From JAPLXD01 sp041662765 (GTDB lineage: Bacteria; Patescibacteriota; Minisyncoccia; Moranbacterales; UBA11712): a stretch of 47,364 bases of DNA. Positions 15,810 through 23,482 of this stretch are shown here, piece after piece. Numbering within the stretch: the first letter of the stretch is position 1; each line of letters starts with the position of its first letter. The notes below the pieces were generated by a model. It worked only from the letters and a program-made list of their open reading frames with translations, had not been told where the DNA came from and did no database searches. Location of the stretch: NCBI GenBank assembly GCA_041662765.1, contig JBAZRT010000001.1:1-47364 (forward strand), given 5' to 3'. Both the position numbers and the translations under genes were made by a program.

Positions 15810-16295
15810 ATGAAGAAGGCAAGAAAGTGGCAATTTGTTGCGTTGGCGTTTGCGGTCATGTTCTTTCTGGCCGGCAGTGTTGCCATCGCAGGGGAAACTT
15901 ATCCCCAATTTCCCTGGTCCACCTGGGGCGAGGTATCCCAAACCATCGCGGGCAAGGATAATCCCGGGTTCAAAGCGGATGGGTATCTCGAGCAAGGTAT
16001 CGATTGGACGAAGTTCGGCAGCAGCTCGAAGTTCAGTCCGGTCCTCAATACCTTCGTGGGTTTCCGCTTCACCGCCAGCAATCACCCTGAGTACTGGTGG
16101 GACAACAAGCTCGGGCCTTGGTTTGGCGCCAAGCTGAAGTGGGATGTAAACCCCTATCCCGGAGCCTGGGGCCAGATCGCCCTCGGCATTCGCGGCGAGT
16201 ACTATACGTATTTCAGTACCGTCCGCGATCGGCCCTACAGCAACGACCTTCGCTGTGTCGCCTTTCTCCAATGGTCTTTTGGCGGCAAGTGGTAG
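15810..16295 (+). CDS. secreted aromatic-rich beta protein
   Basis: 161 residues with a signal peptide (KKARKWQFVALAFAVMFFLAGSVAIA). The mature ~135 residues are rich in Trp, Tyr, Phe and Gly with an alternating pattern (FVGFRFTASN, WFGAKLKWDV, IALGIRGEYYTYF). It ends in a strand LQWSFGGKW with an aromatic last residue, as in outer-membrane barrel proteins. Too short for a large barrel; could be a small barrel or a carbohydrate-binding beta domain. SD AGAGGGGG; follows the previous gene by 16 bases. Function unknown. Confidence 0.65.
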   Translation: MKKARKWQFVALAFAVMFFLAGSVAIAGETYPQFPWSTWGEVSQTIAGKDNPGFKADGYLEQGIDWTKFGSSSKFSPVLNTFVGFRFTASNHPEYWWDNKLGPWFGAKLKWDVNPYPGAWGQIALGIRGEYYTYFSTVRDRPYSNDLRCVAFLQWSFGGKW

Positions 16296-16310
16296 GCGGG
16301 GGAGGCAGGC

Positions 16311-16910
16311 ATGTACAAGGGTAAAAGCGGATTATGCGGAACGGTAGCGCACGTGCTCCTCGCCTGTCCCATCCTGGCGGTGGTTCTGGGCGTGGGAGGT
16401 GCGGCACTTTACGTGAAATCTTATATCCGCGGGCAGCCTCCTCCTTATACGGTGGAGGTAACCGCCCAAAAGATCATGGCAGATCCTGCTTTCCAGGCCA
16501 AAGTTCGGGAGACTGAAAAAGTTCCCGGAGCCAGGGAGCTGACTGATGAGGCCGAAAAGGTCTTTCAGGGGATCGTTATGGTCGAAAGCGGAGACAAGGA
16601 GATCGGCGTCCATCCAGACGGCGTATCCCACGGTCCGGCGGGTCTCACCCTGCCGGCTCTCAAAGACGTGCATCGGCTGGTCTGCAATTCGAGCGAAAAG
16701 CTCGATTATCAGGCCATCCTGAAAAATCCGGTGGAGAGCAGGAAGTTTGCCAAGCTCTACTATCTGGAAATGGTGCACCGCTTTGGGGACGTGAAAACCG
16801 CGGCCATTGCCTATCACCACGGACCCACCCGGGTCTCGCGGTGGATAAGGCAGCACAAGTCTCTGCCGGATAGCTACTGGAACAAAGTCCAGGAGGCGAT
16901 GGGCGACTAA
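16311..16910 (+). CDS. SLT-type lytic transglycosylase, membrane anchored
   Basis: 199 residues. A hydrophobic segment (about 12-37) anchors or exports the protein. The catalytic domain carries VESGDKEIGVHPDGVSHGPAGLTLPAL, the SLT pattern with catalytic Glu92, and later AAIAYHHGPTRVSRW, corresponding to the conserved AYNaG-type motif. Such enzymes cleave peptidoglycan glycan strands without water to leave 1,6-anhydro ends, and often open the wall for secretion machines. SD GGGGGAGG. Last gene before the terminator at 16955, so it may open the wall for the polymer export suggested by its neighbours. Confidence 0.85.
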   Translation: MYKGKSGLCGTVAHVLLACPILAVVLGVGGAALYVKSYIRGQPPPYTVEVTAQKIMADPAFQAKVRETEKVPGARELTDEAEKVFQGIVMVESGDKEIGVHPDGVSHGPAGLTLPALKDVHRLVCNSSEKLDYQAILKNPVESRKFAKLYYLEMVHRFGDVKTAAIAYHHGPTRVSRWIRQHKSLPDSYWNKVQEAMGD

Positions 16911-16954
16911 CGGCCGTCCAAGAAAAGAGGAGGGAAAAGAAGCAAAGAAGTTCT

Positions 16955-16987
16955 GGCGGCATCACGCAATTCGATGCCGCCTTTTTT
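16955..16987 (+). terminator. terminator of the GT2 cassette
   Basis: GGCGGCATC pairs perfectly with GATGCCGCC, then a T-run. It follows a purine-rich stretch containing AGGAGG and GCAAAGAAG. Confidence 0.9.
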
Positions 16988-17007
16988 AAACTTAAAAAAA
17001 CGCACAC

Positions 17008-17036
17008 TTGACAAATTGAAGACAATATATTACGAT
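17008..17036 (+). promoter_or_regulatory. promoter of the TPR lipoprotein gene
   Basis: TTGACA, 17-base spacer, TACGAT; about 80 bases before the ATG at 17116. Confidence 0.65.
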
Positions 17037-17115
17037 TAGCTGTTCGTTGAAATCGGCACAACGCTTAGAAATGGCAATTTTGCCAATAACGTTGAAAGAA
17101 TAGGAGATATTGCTC

Positions 17116-17742
17116 ATGACTAAGGTGGGGAAAATCAGGTTTTTGGCCGTGGTCTTTGCTCTGCTTCTTTGCTGGGGCTGTGGCGGGATGAGTTTCAGCT
17201 CCAAGCCGGAAGCGTCCAGCACTGAAGTCTTTGGTCCGATGCCAGCGGAACAGCTTCTCAAGATGGCCGAGGACCGCTTCAAGGCTGGCGACTATTTGGC
17301 CGCCATGCGCGCCTATGACGCGTTCGAAAAGGATCATCCCGGGAGCCAGCTCATGCCATTTTGCGTTTTCGGCCGTGGTCTCAGCTATATGCACGAAATG
17401 GAGACCATCGACCGCGACCAAGCCATGTGCCGCAAAGCCGCTGAGCAGTTTCAGCGGGTCGTGGACCGGTATCCGGATTGGAAGTACACGGCTGATGCGA
17501 AAGCGCATCTCAAAAAGTGCCGTGGCAACCTGGCGGAACACGAATTTTATGTGGGCTCCTATTATCAGCGGACCGGGCGCTATCGGGCCGCATTGGTTCG
17601 CTACCAGGGACTTGCCCGGGATTATCCGGAGTTCACCAAAGGAGCCGAAGTCAAAAAAGGCATCGCGGAATGCGAAGCCGAACTGGCCAAGGCGCCAAAG
17701 CCAAAGGGATTGATCGCCCAGCTCTTCGATGCCCAGTGGTAA
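17116..17742 (+). CDS. BamD/AlgK-like TPR lipoprotein
   Basis: 208 residues. The signal sequence ends in LLLCWGCGG, a lipobox-like site with Cys near residue 22. Then come TPR helices: LLKMAEDRFKAGDYLAAMRAYDAFEKDHPGS, AMCRKAAEQFQRVVDRYPDWKYTADAKAHLKKC, and YQRTGRYRAALVRYQGLARDYPEFTKG, the outer-membrane assembly lipoprotein (BamD/YfiO) arrangement also seen in export scaffolds such as AlgK. The ATG at 17116 has AGGAGA nine bases upstream. Own promoter and terminator. In a presumably single-membrane CPR cell this protein is unexpected. Confidence 0.75.
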   Translation: MTKVGKIRFLAVVFALLLCWGCGGMSFSSKPEASSTEVFGPMPAEQLLKMAEDRFKAGDYLAAMRAYDAFEKDHPGSQLMPFCVFGRGLSYMHEMETIDRDQAMCRKAAEQFQRVVDRYPDWKYTADAKAHLKKCRGNLAEHEFYVGSYYQRTGRYRAALVRYQGLARDYPEFTKGAEVKKGIAECEAELAKAPKPKGLIAQLFDAQW

Positions 17743-17771
17743 AAGACAAGAAGTTCTTTTTGAGCAAAACC

Positions 17772-17808
17772 GAACCCCGATGCCGAGCATGGGGGTTCTT
17801 TATTTTTC
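17772..17808 (+). terminator. intrinsic terminator
   Basis: GAACCCC pairs with GGGGTTC, followed by T-rich sequence. Ends the TPR lipoprotein unit. Confidence 0.8.
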
Positions 17809-17825
17809 CTGCTTTTTTTGGCGGG

Positions 17826-17854
17826 TTGTTTTTTTGGTTGATTTTTGATAGAAT
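17826..17854 (+). promoter_or_regulatory. likely promoter of tRNA-Thr
   Basis: TTGTTT, 17-base spacer, TAGAAT, placing the transcription start about 20 bases before the tRNA. Confidence 0.5.
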
Positions 17855-17882
17855 ATTTCAAGTCGAAGCAATATTACAACAA

Positions 17883-18153
17883 GCCGTTGTAGCTCAGCTG
17901 GCAGAGCAACTCCATGGTAGGCAACTGCCCATAGGCGGAGAAATCCGTCAATGAATCCCGAATCACGGTTAAAGGCCCTAGCCGGGTCAAGACCGTAGCG
18001 CTTTCTTGGCGCTCGAACGACTGACAAGGGGAGCTAAATTTGTCAATTGGCAAATATGTTCAAGATACAGTCTAATCCTCTTATATGGTTGAATAACAAA
18101 AAAAGAGGTATAAATGAAGGAGTAGGTCCGCGGTCCGAATCCGCGCAACGGCT
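17883..18153 (+). tRNA. tRNA-Thr(GGU), interrupted by a group I intron
   Basis: Exons 17883-17918 and 18117-18153 form a complete tRNA: acceptor GCCGTTG/CAACGGC, D stem GCTC/GAGC, anticodon stem ACTCC/GGAGT with loop ATGGTAA (anticodon GGT), and T arm CGCGG/CCGCG with loop TCCGAAT. The discriminator is T and CCA is not encoded. The intron lies between anticodon base 36 and base 37. Without removing 198 bases the cloverleaf cannot form. Confidence 0.93.
17919..18116 (+). ncRNA. compact self-splicing group I intron
   Basis: The full core can be drawn. P1 pairs exon GGU plus AG with CUGCC around a GCAA tetraloop, giving the splice-site U.G pair (17918/17927). P2 is GGCGGA/UCCGUC with a GAAA loop. 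P3 is UCCC/GGGA, P4 ACGGU/ACCGU (17965/17992) and P5 GGCCC/GGGUC. P6 is AGCGC/GCGCU and P7 GACUG/CAGUC (18019/18068), next to the conserved AAGAUACAGUC element. P8 is AUUUGUC/GGCAAAU and P9 CCUCUU/AAGAGG. The intron ends in G (18116). There is no room for a homing endonuclease. Very small and close to the minimal core. Confidence 0.9.
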
Positions 18154-18180
18154 CAAGGATAATTTTTTATTCGCAAAAAC

Positions 18181-19068
18181 ATGTCCGGAAAAAAAATATC
18201 GATATTCCTCGCTGTGCTGATCGTTATCATTGTCGGATTTTTGTGGTATCAAAAAGGGAAGGGCAAAAAAAATCAAAATACCCAGTCATCCGCGAAGCTG
18301 TCGTCTCTCAAGAATTCTCCCGCAGGGGACAACAGCGCGGCTGACGCGAATTCCGATCAGGCTATGGAGGATTTCGACGCGCAGTGCACGAACGGCCAAT
18401 GGGTGAAGATCGCCGATGTGGAAGGGGAAATGACAACTGCCAAAGGAGTGGTGCAAGCGGTCGATCCGGAAAATACCGCTACTGCGGCTTTCCAAAGTTA
18501 TCGAAATTATCTCGACGGAAGCGAGAAAATCGCGCTTGTTGATCCAAATGTGAAGACAGATACTGATGATAGCGATGTGGATCTTTTCCAGACCAGGGAA
18601 GTGGAAGTTCAGGGAGTGCTCGGCCAAGGCGCGGCAAAAGAAGCGAAAGTTTCCCAGATCAGATGCGCGGGCAAAGAAACGGACAAAAACGCGGCGGACG
18701 ATCGCACCAAAATTTTGAACTATATTTCGGCGAACATAAGCTCGATTGCTCCGGAAAAAGCTCCGCAGAAAAATTGGGTAGCTTCCTCGGTGGTCATTTT
18801 GGATGAAAAGGATGTTTATGTCGATTATTATGACGCTATCGAAGACGATGAAAACAGTGATCCGGAACTGGATACAACGCACAGGGTTCTGCTGGAGATC
18901 GCTCCCGGAGGGAATGGCAATTTCAATGCAAATGTGCTAGCCTATTGGGTCCCGGGTGAAGAAGATTTTGTGCTCAAGCAAGGGAATGACAAATTCAAAA
19001 ATCTCGATGAATTTTCTCTGCCGTCGTATTCCTATGATTCCGAGAGCAATTCATGGTCGAGAGACTAA
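18181..19068 (+). CDS. membrane-anchored extracytoplasmic protein, unknown
   Basis: 295 residues with an uncleaved-looking N-terminal membrane helix (KISIFLAVLIVIIVGFLWYQ) followed by KGKGKK. The exposed region has a Ser/Ala/Asp linker (35-62), then about 230 residues of acidic alpha/beta sequence with two Cys (in AQCTNGQW and IRCAGKE) that might bond. Motifs such as VEVQGVLGQG and ANVLAYWVPGEEDFVLKQ suggest a beta fold. It begins 27 bases after the tRNA with no SD. No family recognised. Confidence 0.65.
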   Translation: MSGKKISIFLAVLIVIIVGFLWYQKGKGKKNQNTQSSAKLSSLKNSPAGDNSAADANSDQAMEDFDAQCTNGQWVKIADVEGEMTTAKGVVQAVDPENTATAAFQSYRNYLDGSEKIALVDPNVKTDTDDSDVDLFQTREVEVQGVLGQGAAKEAKVSQIRCAGKETDKNAADDRTKILNYISANISSIAPEKAPQKNWVASSVVILDEKDVYVDYYDAIEDDENSDPELDTTHRVLLEIAPGGNGNFNANVLAYWVPGEEDFVLKQGNDKFKNLDEFSLPSYSYDSESNSWSRD

Positions 19069-19103
19069 GCCAAAAATTCTAAATTAATTTAATCCGAAAT
19101 ATT

Positions 19104-19259
19104 ATGTCGCAAGAAAATCTCGTCAAATTCAAATGTGAAGTTTGCAAATCTGTGAATTATCATTCCACCCGCAACAAAAAGAAGATCAAAGAAAAGATCG
19201 CTCTCAAGAAATTTTGCAAGAAATGCCGCAAACACACGCCGCACAAGGAATCGAAATAG
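19104..19259 (+). CDS. rpmG: 50S ribosomal protein L33
   Basis: A 51-residue protein, MSQENLVKFKCEVCKS at the start and ending RKHTPHKESK. Two CxxC pairs (CEVC and CKKC) bracket a basic loop (STRNKKKIKEKIALKKF), the zinc-binding form of L33. Length and composition fit the family. It lies 32 bases before tRNA-Trp, a neighbourhood common in bacteria, where secE-nusG usually come next; here they are replaced by a membrane protein gene. Confidence 0.92.
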   Translation: MSQENLVKFKCEVCKSVNYHSTRNKKKIKEKIALKKFCKKCRKHTPHKESK

Positions 19260-19291
19260 CAGTCAATATCTGTATTTTGCCTGAATAATAT

Positions 19292-19365
19292 GCGGGCATA
19301 GTTAAGTGGTATAACAGTGGTCTCCAAAACCACAGTCGGGAGTCCGATTCTCTCTGCCCGTGCCA
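19292..19365 (+). tRNA. tRNA-Trp(CCA)
   Basis: Cloverleaf: acceptor GCGGGCA/TGCCCGT with a terminal G.U pair, D stem GTTA/TAAC, anticodon stem GTGGT/ACCAC with loop CTCCAAA (anticodon CCA), T stem GGGAG/CTCTC with loop TCCGATT. The discriminator is G and the CCA end is encoded, unlike tRNA-Thr in this window. Confidence 0.94.
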
Positions 19366-19376
19366 AGATCAAAAAA

Positions 19377-20156
19377 ATGAAAAGATTTTTTCTCTATTTT
19401 CTCCTGCTTTTGTTCATTGCCGGCTTGGCCGTGCTGGCTTTTGGTTTCTATAACGCGAAAAGGGTTCGCGTATGGGCTGGAGCGGCAGGGGAGATAAAAT
19501 CTCAGTATGATGTTTTTGCAAAGGAAAAAAATATAGAATCAAGATTTGATGCAAGTGGAGGAAAAAGCATGGAGGAAATCAAGACAGAACTGGCCGGGTT
19601 TTCGACGGATCTTGACGCCATAGTCAAAAAATCGGAAACAGCTCGAAAGGAAACCGACGAGCTGAACGGATCAGTGGCGACGAAATTTGTGCGCGGAGAA
19701 ATCGATGACTATTATCAACAGAGCGGCGATCAGGCAAAAAATATATCAAGCGTTGTGAAATTTATGAGCCAGCTCTTTGAAGTTGCGGTTATATTTGATA
19801 GAATAAAGTCTGACACCACCCTCGAAGAAATCCAGAAGATGATAAGCGAGGCAAAGGCCAAGAGCGGCGAGATAGACATCGGATCATTGCCGGAGAAGAT
19901 GAGGGATCAGGGAACTTCGCTCAAATTCGCGACGGATTCATTTTTGGCGGCAATGGAGCAAGCAGCAATAGGAAACATCGATGGAGATGAAGCGCTCAAC
20001 GCGAGCTATGCCGATTTTTCTCAAAAAGAAAACGATTTTTGGGAAGCGAGAAAAAATTTGGCGATTTTTGCAAATGTCAAAAACCTGGATTCATTTGGAA
20101 ACAAAATTGACAGTGATTTGCTTGTTTTGCAAAGGGTGCGGTTCAGCGTGAAATAA
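19377..20156 (+). CDS. membrane-anchored coiled-coil protein, unknown
   Basis: 259 residues. The ATG at 19377 was chosen because earlier in-frame starts lie inside tRNA-Trp. An N-terminal membrane helix (RFFLYFLLLLFIAGLAVLAFGFY) is followed by an outside domain that is mostly helical and charged, with heptad-like stretches (ELAGFSTDLDAIVKKSETARKETDELNG). It has no cysteine. It sits 15 bases upstream of the MacA-like adaptor and so probably belongs to the export operon. Function unknown. Confidence 0.7.
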   Translation: MKRFFLYFLLLLFIAGLAVLAFGFYNAKRVRVWAGAAGEIKSQYDVFAKEKNIESRFDASGGKSMEEIKTELAGFSTDLDAIVKKSETARKETDELNGSVATKFVRGEIDDYYQQSGDQAKNISSVVKFMSQLFEVAVIFDRIKSDTTLEEIQKMISEAKAKSGEIDIGSLPEKMRDQGTSLKFATDSFLAAMEQAAIGNIDGDEALNASYADFSQKENDFWEARKNLAIFANVKNLDSFGNKIDSDLLVLQRVRFSVK

Positions 20157-20171
20157 ATTATTCAACTCTTC

Positions 20172-21485
20172 ATGCCAAAAAGAAAAACTATAATTTGGAT
20201 TGTTATTGGAGCGGCTGTGCTGATTGGCATAGTGTATTTTGCTTTTTTGCGTAAGCCGAAAGTTCAGTATAACACCGCTGAAGCGAAGAAGGGCGGTTTG
20301 ACGGAAACTGTTTCGGTGACGGGGACATTGAAATCCAATGATACTATATCGCTCGATTTTGAAACTAACGGACGAGTAAGGGCAGTGAATGTCAAGGTCG
20401 GACAAAAAGTCGCAAAAGGCGACCTGATCGGGTCTCTCGACGATTCAAGTCTTCAGCTGGAGGTTGATCAGGCCAAAGCCAATTTGGAAAAAGCGCAAGC
20501 TGACGCTGGTATCAGCTTTGACACTATTCACAGCGCTGAAGTAGGAAAAAGAAACGCGGAAAAATATCTTGAAGACACAAAAAGCCTCAACAAAAAAAAT
20601 ATCACGTCCGCCGAGCAGAAAGTGAGTGATGCGAAAAATTATCTTGAAGACGCCCAAAGCTATTATAATCAAGTGAAGTCAGACGACGGCGCCGACAGTT
20701 CAACGACAAAATCGGCCAGACTTACACTCGACACGGCTGAGTCTAGTTATAACGCAGCCAAAAAAGCGCTGGATGTTGCCGATCAAACAGCTGATCTTTC
20801 GGAAACCTCTGCCCAAAATTCTCTCGATACGGCTGAAGCAACGCGCGATGCGGCAAAATCAAAGTATATCGCGGCCTCAAAAGATGCCAACGTTGCCAGT
20901 TTCGAGGCGGCTTATCAATCGGCTCTCGTGGATATGGATCGGGCGGTTCTTCGGGCTCCCGCAAATGGAATAATAAAAGAAGTCAATTTCAAAACCGGAG
21001 AAGTGATCGGCGGGACAAGCGTCGAAGCATTTGCCAAAATGATTTCCTATGATTTTGTTCTTGAGGCGAAAGTTTCCGAATCGGATATAGCCAAAATCAA
21101 GTTGGACCAAAAAGCAACCCTCACTTTCGACGCTTTTGATCCGGATGAAAAATTCACGGCTTCAGTTGTTTCGATCGATCCCTCATCCACTGTTGTTCAG
21201 GACGTGGTGGATTATGTCGTGAAACTTGCGATGGACAAAGACGATTTGCGCCTCAAAGATGGCATGAGCGCCGATTTGGATGTGCTCGTCTTTGAAAAAA
21301 ATGACGTTTTGGCGATCCAAGAACGGTCAATAAAAGATGTTGATGGAAAGAAAATTGTGCAAATTCTTGAAAAAGGAAATCCGGTTGACAGAGAAGTAAA
21401 AACAGGAGCGAAGGGAGACGGAGGAATGATCGAGATCATTTCTGGATTGAAAGAAGGGGATATGGTGATCACTTCGACAAAATAG
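20172..21485 (+). CDS. MacA/HlyD-like periplasmic adaptor of an ABC exporter
   Basis: 437 residues. One N-terminal membrane helix (about 6-25), then the adaptor plan: beta strand block (GGLTETVSVTGTL), first half of the lipoyl/barrel-sandwich domain (VRAVNVKVGQKVAKGDLIGSLDD), and a long alpha-helical hairpin of about 150 residues (ANLEKAQADAG to AALVDMDRAV). The second lipoyl half is APANGIIKEVNFKTGEVIG, with beta-barrel and membrane-proximal domains at the end. It precedes an ABC ATPase and two permeases, so it is the export adaptor. No outer-membrane TolC partner is visible. Confidence 0.9.
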   Translation: MPKRKTIIWIVIGAAVLIGIVYFAFLRKPKVQYNTAEAKKGGLTETVSVTGTLKSNDTISLDFETNGRVRAVNVKVGQKVAKGDLIGSLDDSSLQLEVDQAKANLEKAQADAGISFDTIHSAEVGKRNAEKYLEDTKSLNKKNITSAEQKVSDAKNYLEDAQSYYNQVKSDDGADSSTTKSARLTLDTAESSYNAAKKALDVADQTADLSETSAQNSLDTAEATRDAAKSKYIAASKDANVASFEAAYQSALVDMDRAVLRAPANGIIKEVNFKTGEVIGGTSVEAFAKMISYDFVLEAKVSESDIAKIKLDQKATLTFDAFDPDEKFTASVVSIDPSSTVVQDVVDYVVKLAMDKDDLRLKDGMSADLDVLVFEKNDVLAIQERSIKDVDGKKIVQILEKGNPVDREVKTGAKGDGGMIEIISGLKEGDMVITSTK

Positions 21486-21502
21486 TTAAAAATCCAAATT
21501 CA

Positions 21503-22228
21503 ATGTTGATTTCCGTCCGTAATCTTTGCAAGGAATACGACAACGAAGGTGTTCTCACAAAAGCCCTCTGCGGGGTTTCTTTTGATATTGACAAGGGTGA
21601 ATTTGTGGCCATCATGGGTCCGAGCGGCAGCGGAAAATCAACACTGATGCAACTTTTGGGATTTCTGGACCGAGCCACCGCCGGGAAATATTTTTTTGAG
21701 GGACGCGACACAAAAAATTTTTCCGACGATGAGCTGGCATATTTTCGCAATCAAAAGATCGGCTTTGTTTTCCAATCTTTCAATCTTTTGCCCAGAACAA
21801 CTGTTTTTGAAAATGTGGAACTTCCGCTTTTATACGATGAACGGAAGGAATCGCAAAGCCTCATAAGGCAAAAAGTCGAGCAGGCGCTGAAAGCGGTGAA
21901 TCTCGAAAGCAGAATAGGCAATTTTTCCAATCAGCTTTCGGGCGGAGAACAGCAAAGAGTGGCGATTGCGAGGGCGCTTGTCAATGATCCGGCGCTTATT
22001 CTTGCTGACGAGCCAACGGGAAATCTTGATTCGAAAAACGGACTGCAAATAATGAAAATACTTCAAAAATTGAATGATGAGGGGCACACGATCGTGATGG
22101 TGACGCACGAAACCTATACATCCGAACACGCAAAAAGAATTATTGAAATGCTTGACGGAAATATTGTGAGAGACAGGCTTGTGGCAAAAAGAAGAATTGC
22201 GGACGGAGAAGAAAAGCTTTTGAAATAA
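21503..22228 (+). CDS. MacB/LolD-family ABC transporter ATPase
   Basis: 241 residues. Walker A GPSGSGKS (39-46), Q-loop in VFQSFNLLPRTTVFENV, signature LSGGEQQ (145-151), Walker B LILADEP (165-171), and H-loop in MVTHE. The MacB/LolD group is marked by the FQxFNLLP stretch and the small size. It powers the export or mechanotransmission of the two FtsX-type permeases that follow four and six bases apart. The start has no SD. Confidence 0.95.
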   Translation: MLISVRNLCKEYDNEGVLTKALCGVSFDIDKGEFVAIMGPSGSGKSTLMQLLGFLDRATAGKYFFEGRDTKNFSDDELAYFRNQKIGFVFQSFNLLPRTTVFENVELPLLYDERKESQSLIRQKVEQALKAVNLESRIGNFSNQLSGGEQQRVAIARALVNDPALILADEPTGNLDSKNGLQIMKILQKLNDEGHTIVMVTHETYTSEHAKRIIEMLDGNIVRDRLVAKRRIADGEEKLLK

Positions 22229-22232
22229 TGTC

Positions 22233-23477
22233 ATGCGTTTTTATGACCCCGTCAAAATCGCCTACAAAAATCTTATCGCGGCCAAGTTCCGCTCTTTTTT
22301 GACTATTCTCGGGATTGTGATCGGAATTGCGTCCGTGATAATAATCATCGCCATCGGATCCAGCGCCCAGGAACTGATCCTGGACCAAGTAAAAGGCGTC
22401 GGATCCAATCTTATCGGAGTCTTGCCGGGCGCTTCCGAGGAGAAAGGCCCGCCGGCGAGCGCGATGGGGGTCATCATTACGACCCTCAAATACGACGACC
22501 TCAAGGCCATTCTTCAGAAGAGCAATGTTCCCAACGCGGCTGACGGAACGGCTTATATCAGCGGAAACAACACGGTCCAATTCGAAGACAAGGACAAGAA
22601 TTTCACTTTTCAGGGAACGACAGCCAGCTATATAAATGTTGAGAACGCTGAAATAGACAAGGGGCGGTTTTTCACCAAGGAAGAGGAAACGAGTTTGTCG
22701 CGTTTCGCCGTGCTTGGGTCGGAAGTGGCCTCTGATCTTTTCGGGGAAGGCGGCGACTCGGTCGGAAAAAGAATAAAAATCGGAAAACAAAATTTCGAAG
22801 TGATCGGAGTTTTCAAGAAACGCGGTTCAACTGCTTTTTCCAATCAGGACACGACTATTTTTATGCCTCTTTTCACGGCTCAAAAAGTGATGCTTGGGGT
22901 GGACTATCTCAACTTCGTCCGCGTCAAAGTCGATAGTGAAACGAATATCGATCGGGCAAAAGCGGACATTATCATGACTCTTCGCGATCAACACAACATC
23001 AAGAAAGCGAGCGACGATGATTTTTCGGTGCGCGATCAAAAGGCCGGACTTGACGCCATCACGAATATCACCGGAGCGATAAAATATTTTCTGGCGGCTA
23101 TCGCGGCAATTTCTCTTCTCGTCGGCGGAGTGGGAATAATGAACACGATGATTATTTCCGTCAACCAAAGAATTCGCGAAGTGGGTCTTCGCAAAGCCAT
23201 CGGAGCCAAAAACTCTCTGATCATGCTCCAGTTTTTGGTCGAGTCGATCTTTGTGACGCTTTTGGGCGGCGTGATTGGGATCATTATTGGGGTTCTGGTG
23301 ACTTTTTTGGCGGCGCTGATTATTCAAAAGCTGGGATATCATTGGCCGTTCATTGTCACGATATCGTCGATTTTGCTTGCAACCGGAATTTCCCTGCTCA
23401 TCGGAGTATTTTTCGGAATTTATCCGGCGCGCAAAGCCGCGAAGCTCAATATCGTGGAAGCGTTGAGATATGAGTAA
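22233..23477 (+). CDS. MacB-like FtsX-domain permease, copy 1
   Basis: 414 residues. The first helix (SFLTILGIVIGIASVIIIIAIG) is followed by a ~200-residue MacB_PCD extracytoplasmic domain. Three C-terminal helices form the FtsX unit with SLLVGGVGIMNTM, REVGLRKAIGAKN and GIYPARKAAKLNIVEALRYE. This is the type VII ABC permease layout. It starts four bases after the ATPase stop. With a second different permease following, the complex may be a heterodimer. Confidence 0.93.
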   Translation: MRFYDPVKIAYKNLIAAKFRSFLTILGIVIGIASVIIIIAIGSSAQELILDQVKGVGSNLIGVLPGASEEKGPPASAMGVIITTLKYDDLKAILQKSNVPNAADGTAYISGNNTVQFEDKDKNFTFQGTTASYINVENAEIDKGRFFTKEEETSLSRFAVLGSEVASDLFGEGGDSVGKRIKIGKQNFEVIGVFKKRGSTAFSNQDTTIFMPLFTAQKVMLGVDYLNFVRVKVDSETNIDRAKADIIMTLRDQHNIKKASDDDFSVRDQKAGLDAITNITGAIKYFLAAIAAISLLVGGVGIMNTMIISVNQRIREVGLRKAIGAKNSLIMLQFLVESIFVTLLGGVIGIIIGVLVTFLAALIIQKLGYHWPFIVTISSILLATGISLLIGVFFGIYPARKAAKLNIVEALRYE

Positions 23478-23482
23478 AGAAT

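Noticed and set aside
19317..19376. N-terminal extension of the membrane protein at 19377
   Set aside because: The extra codons lie inside tRNA-Trp; the membrane helix starts properly at the later ATG.
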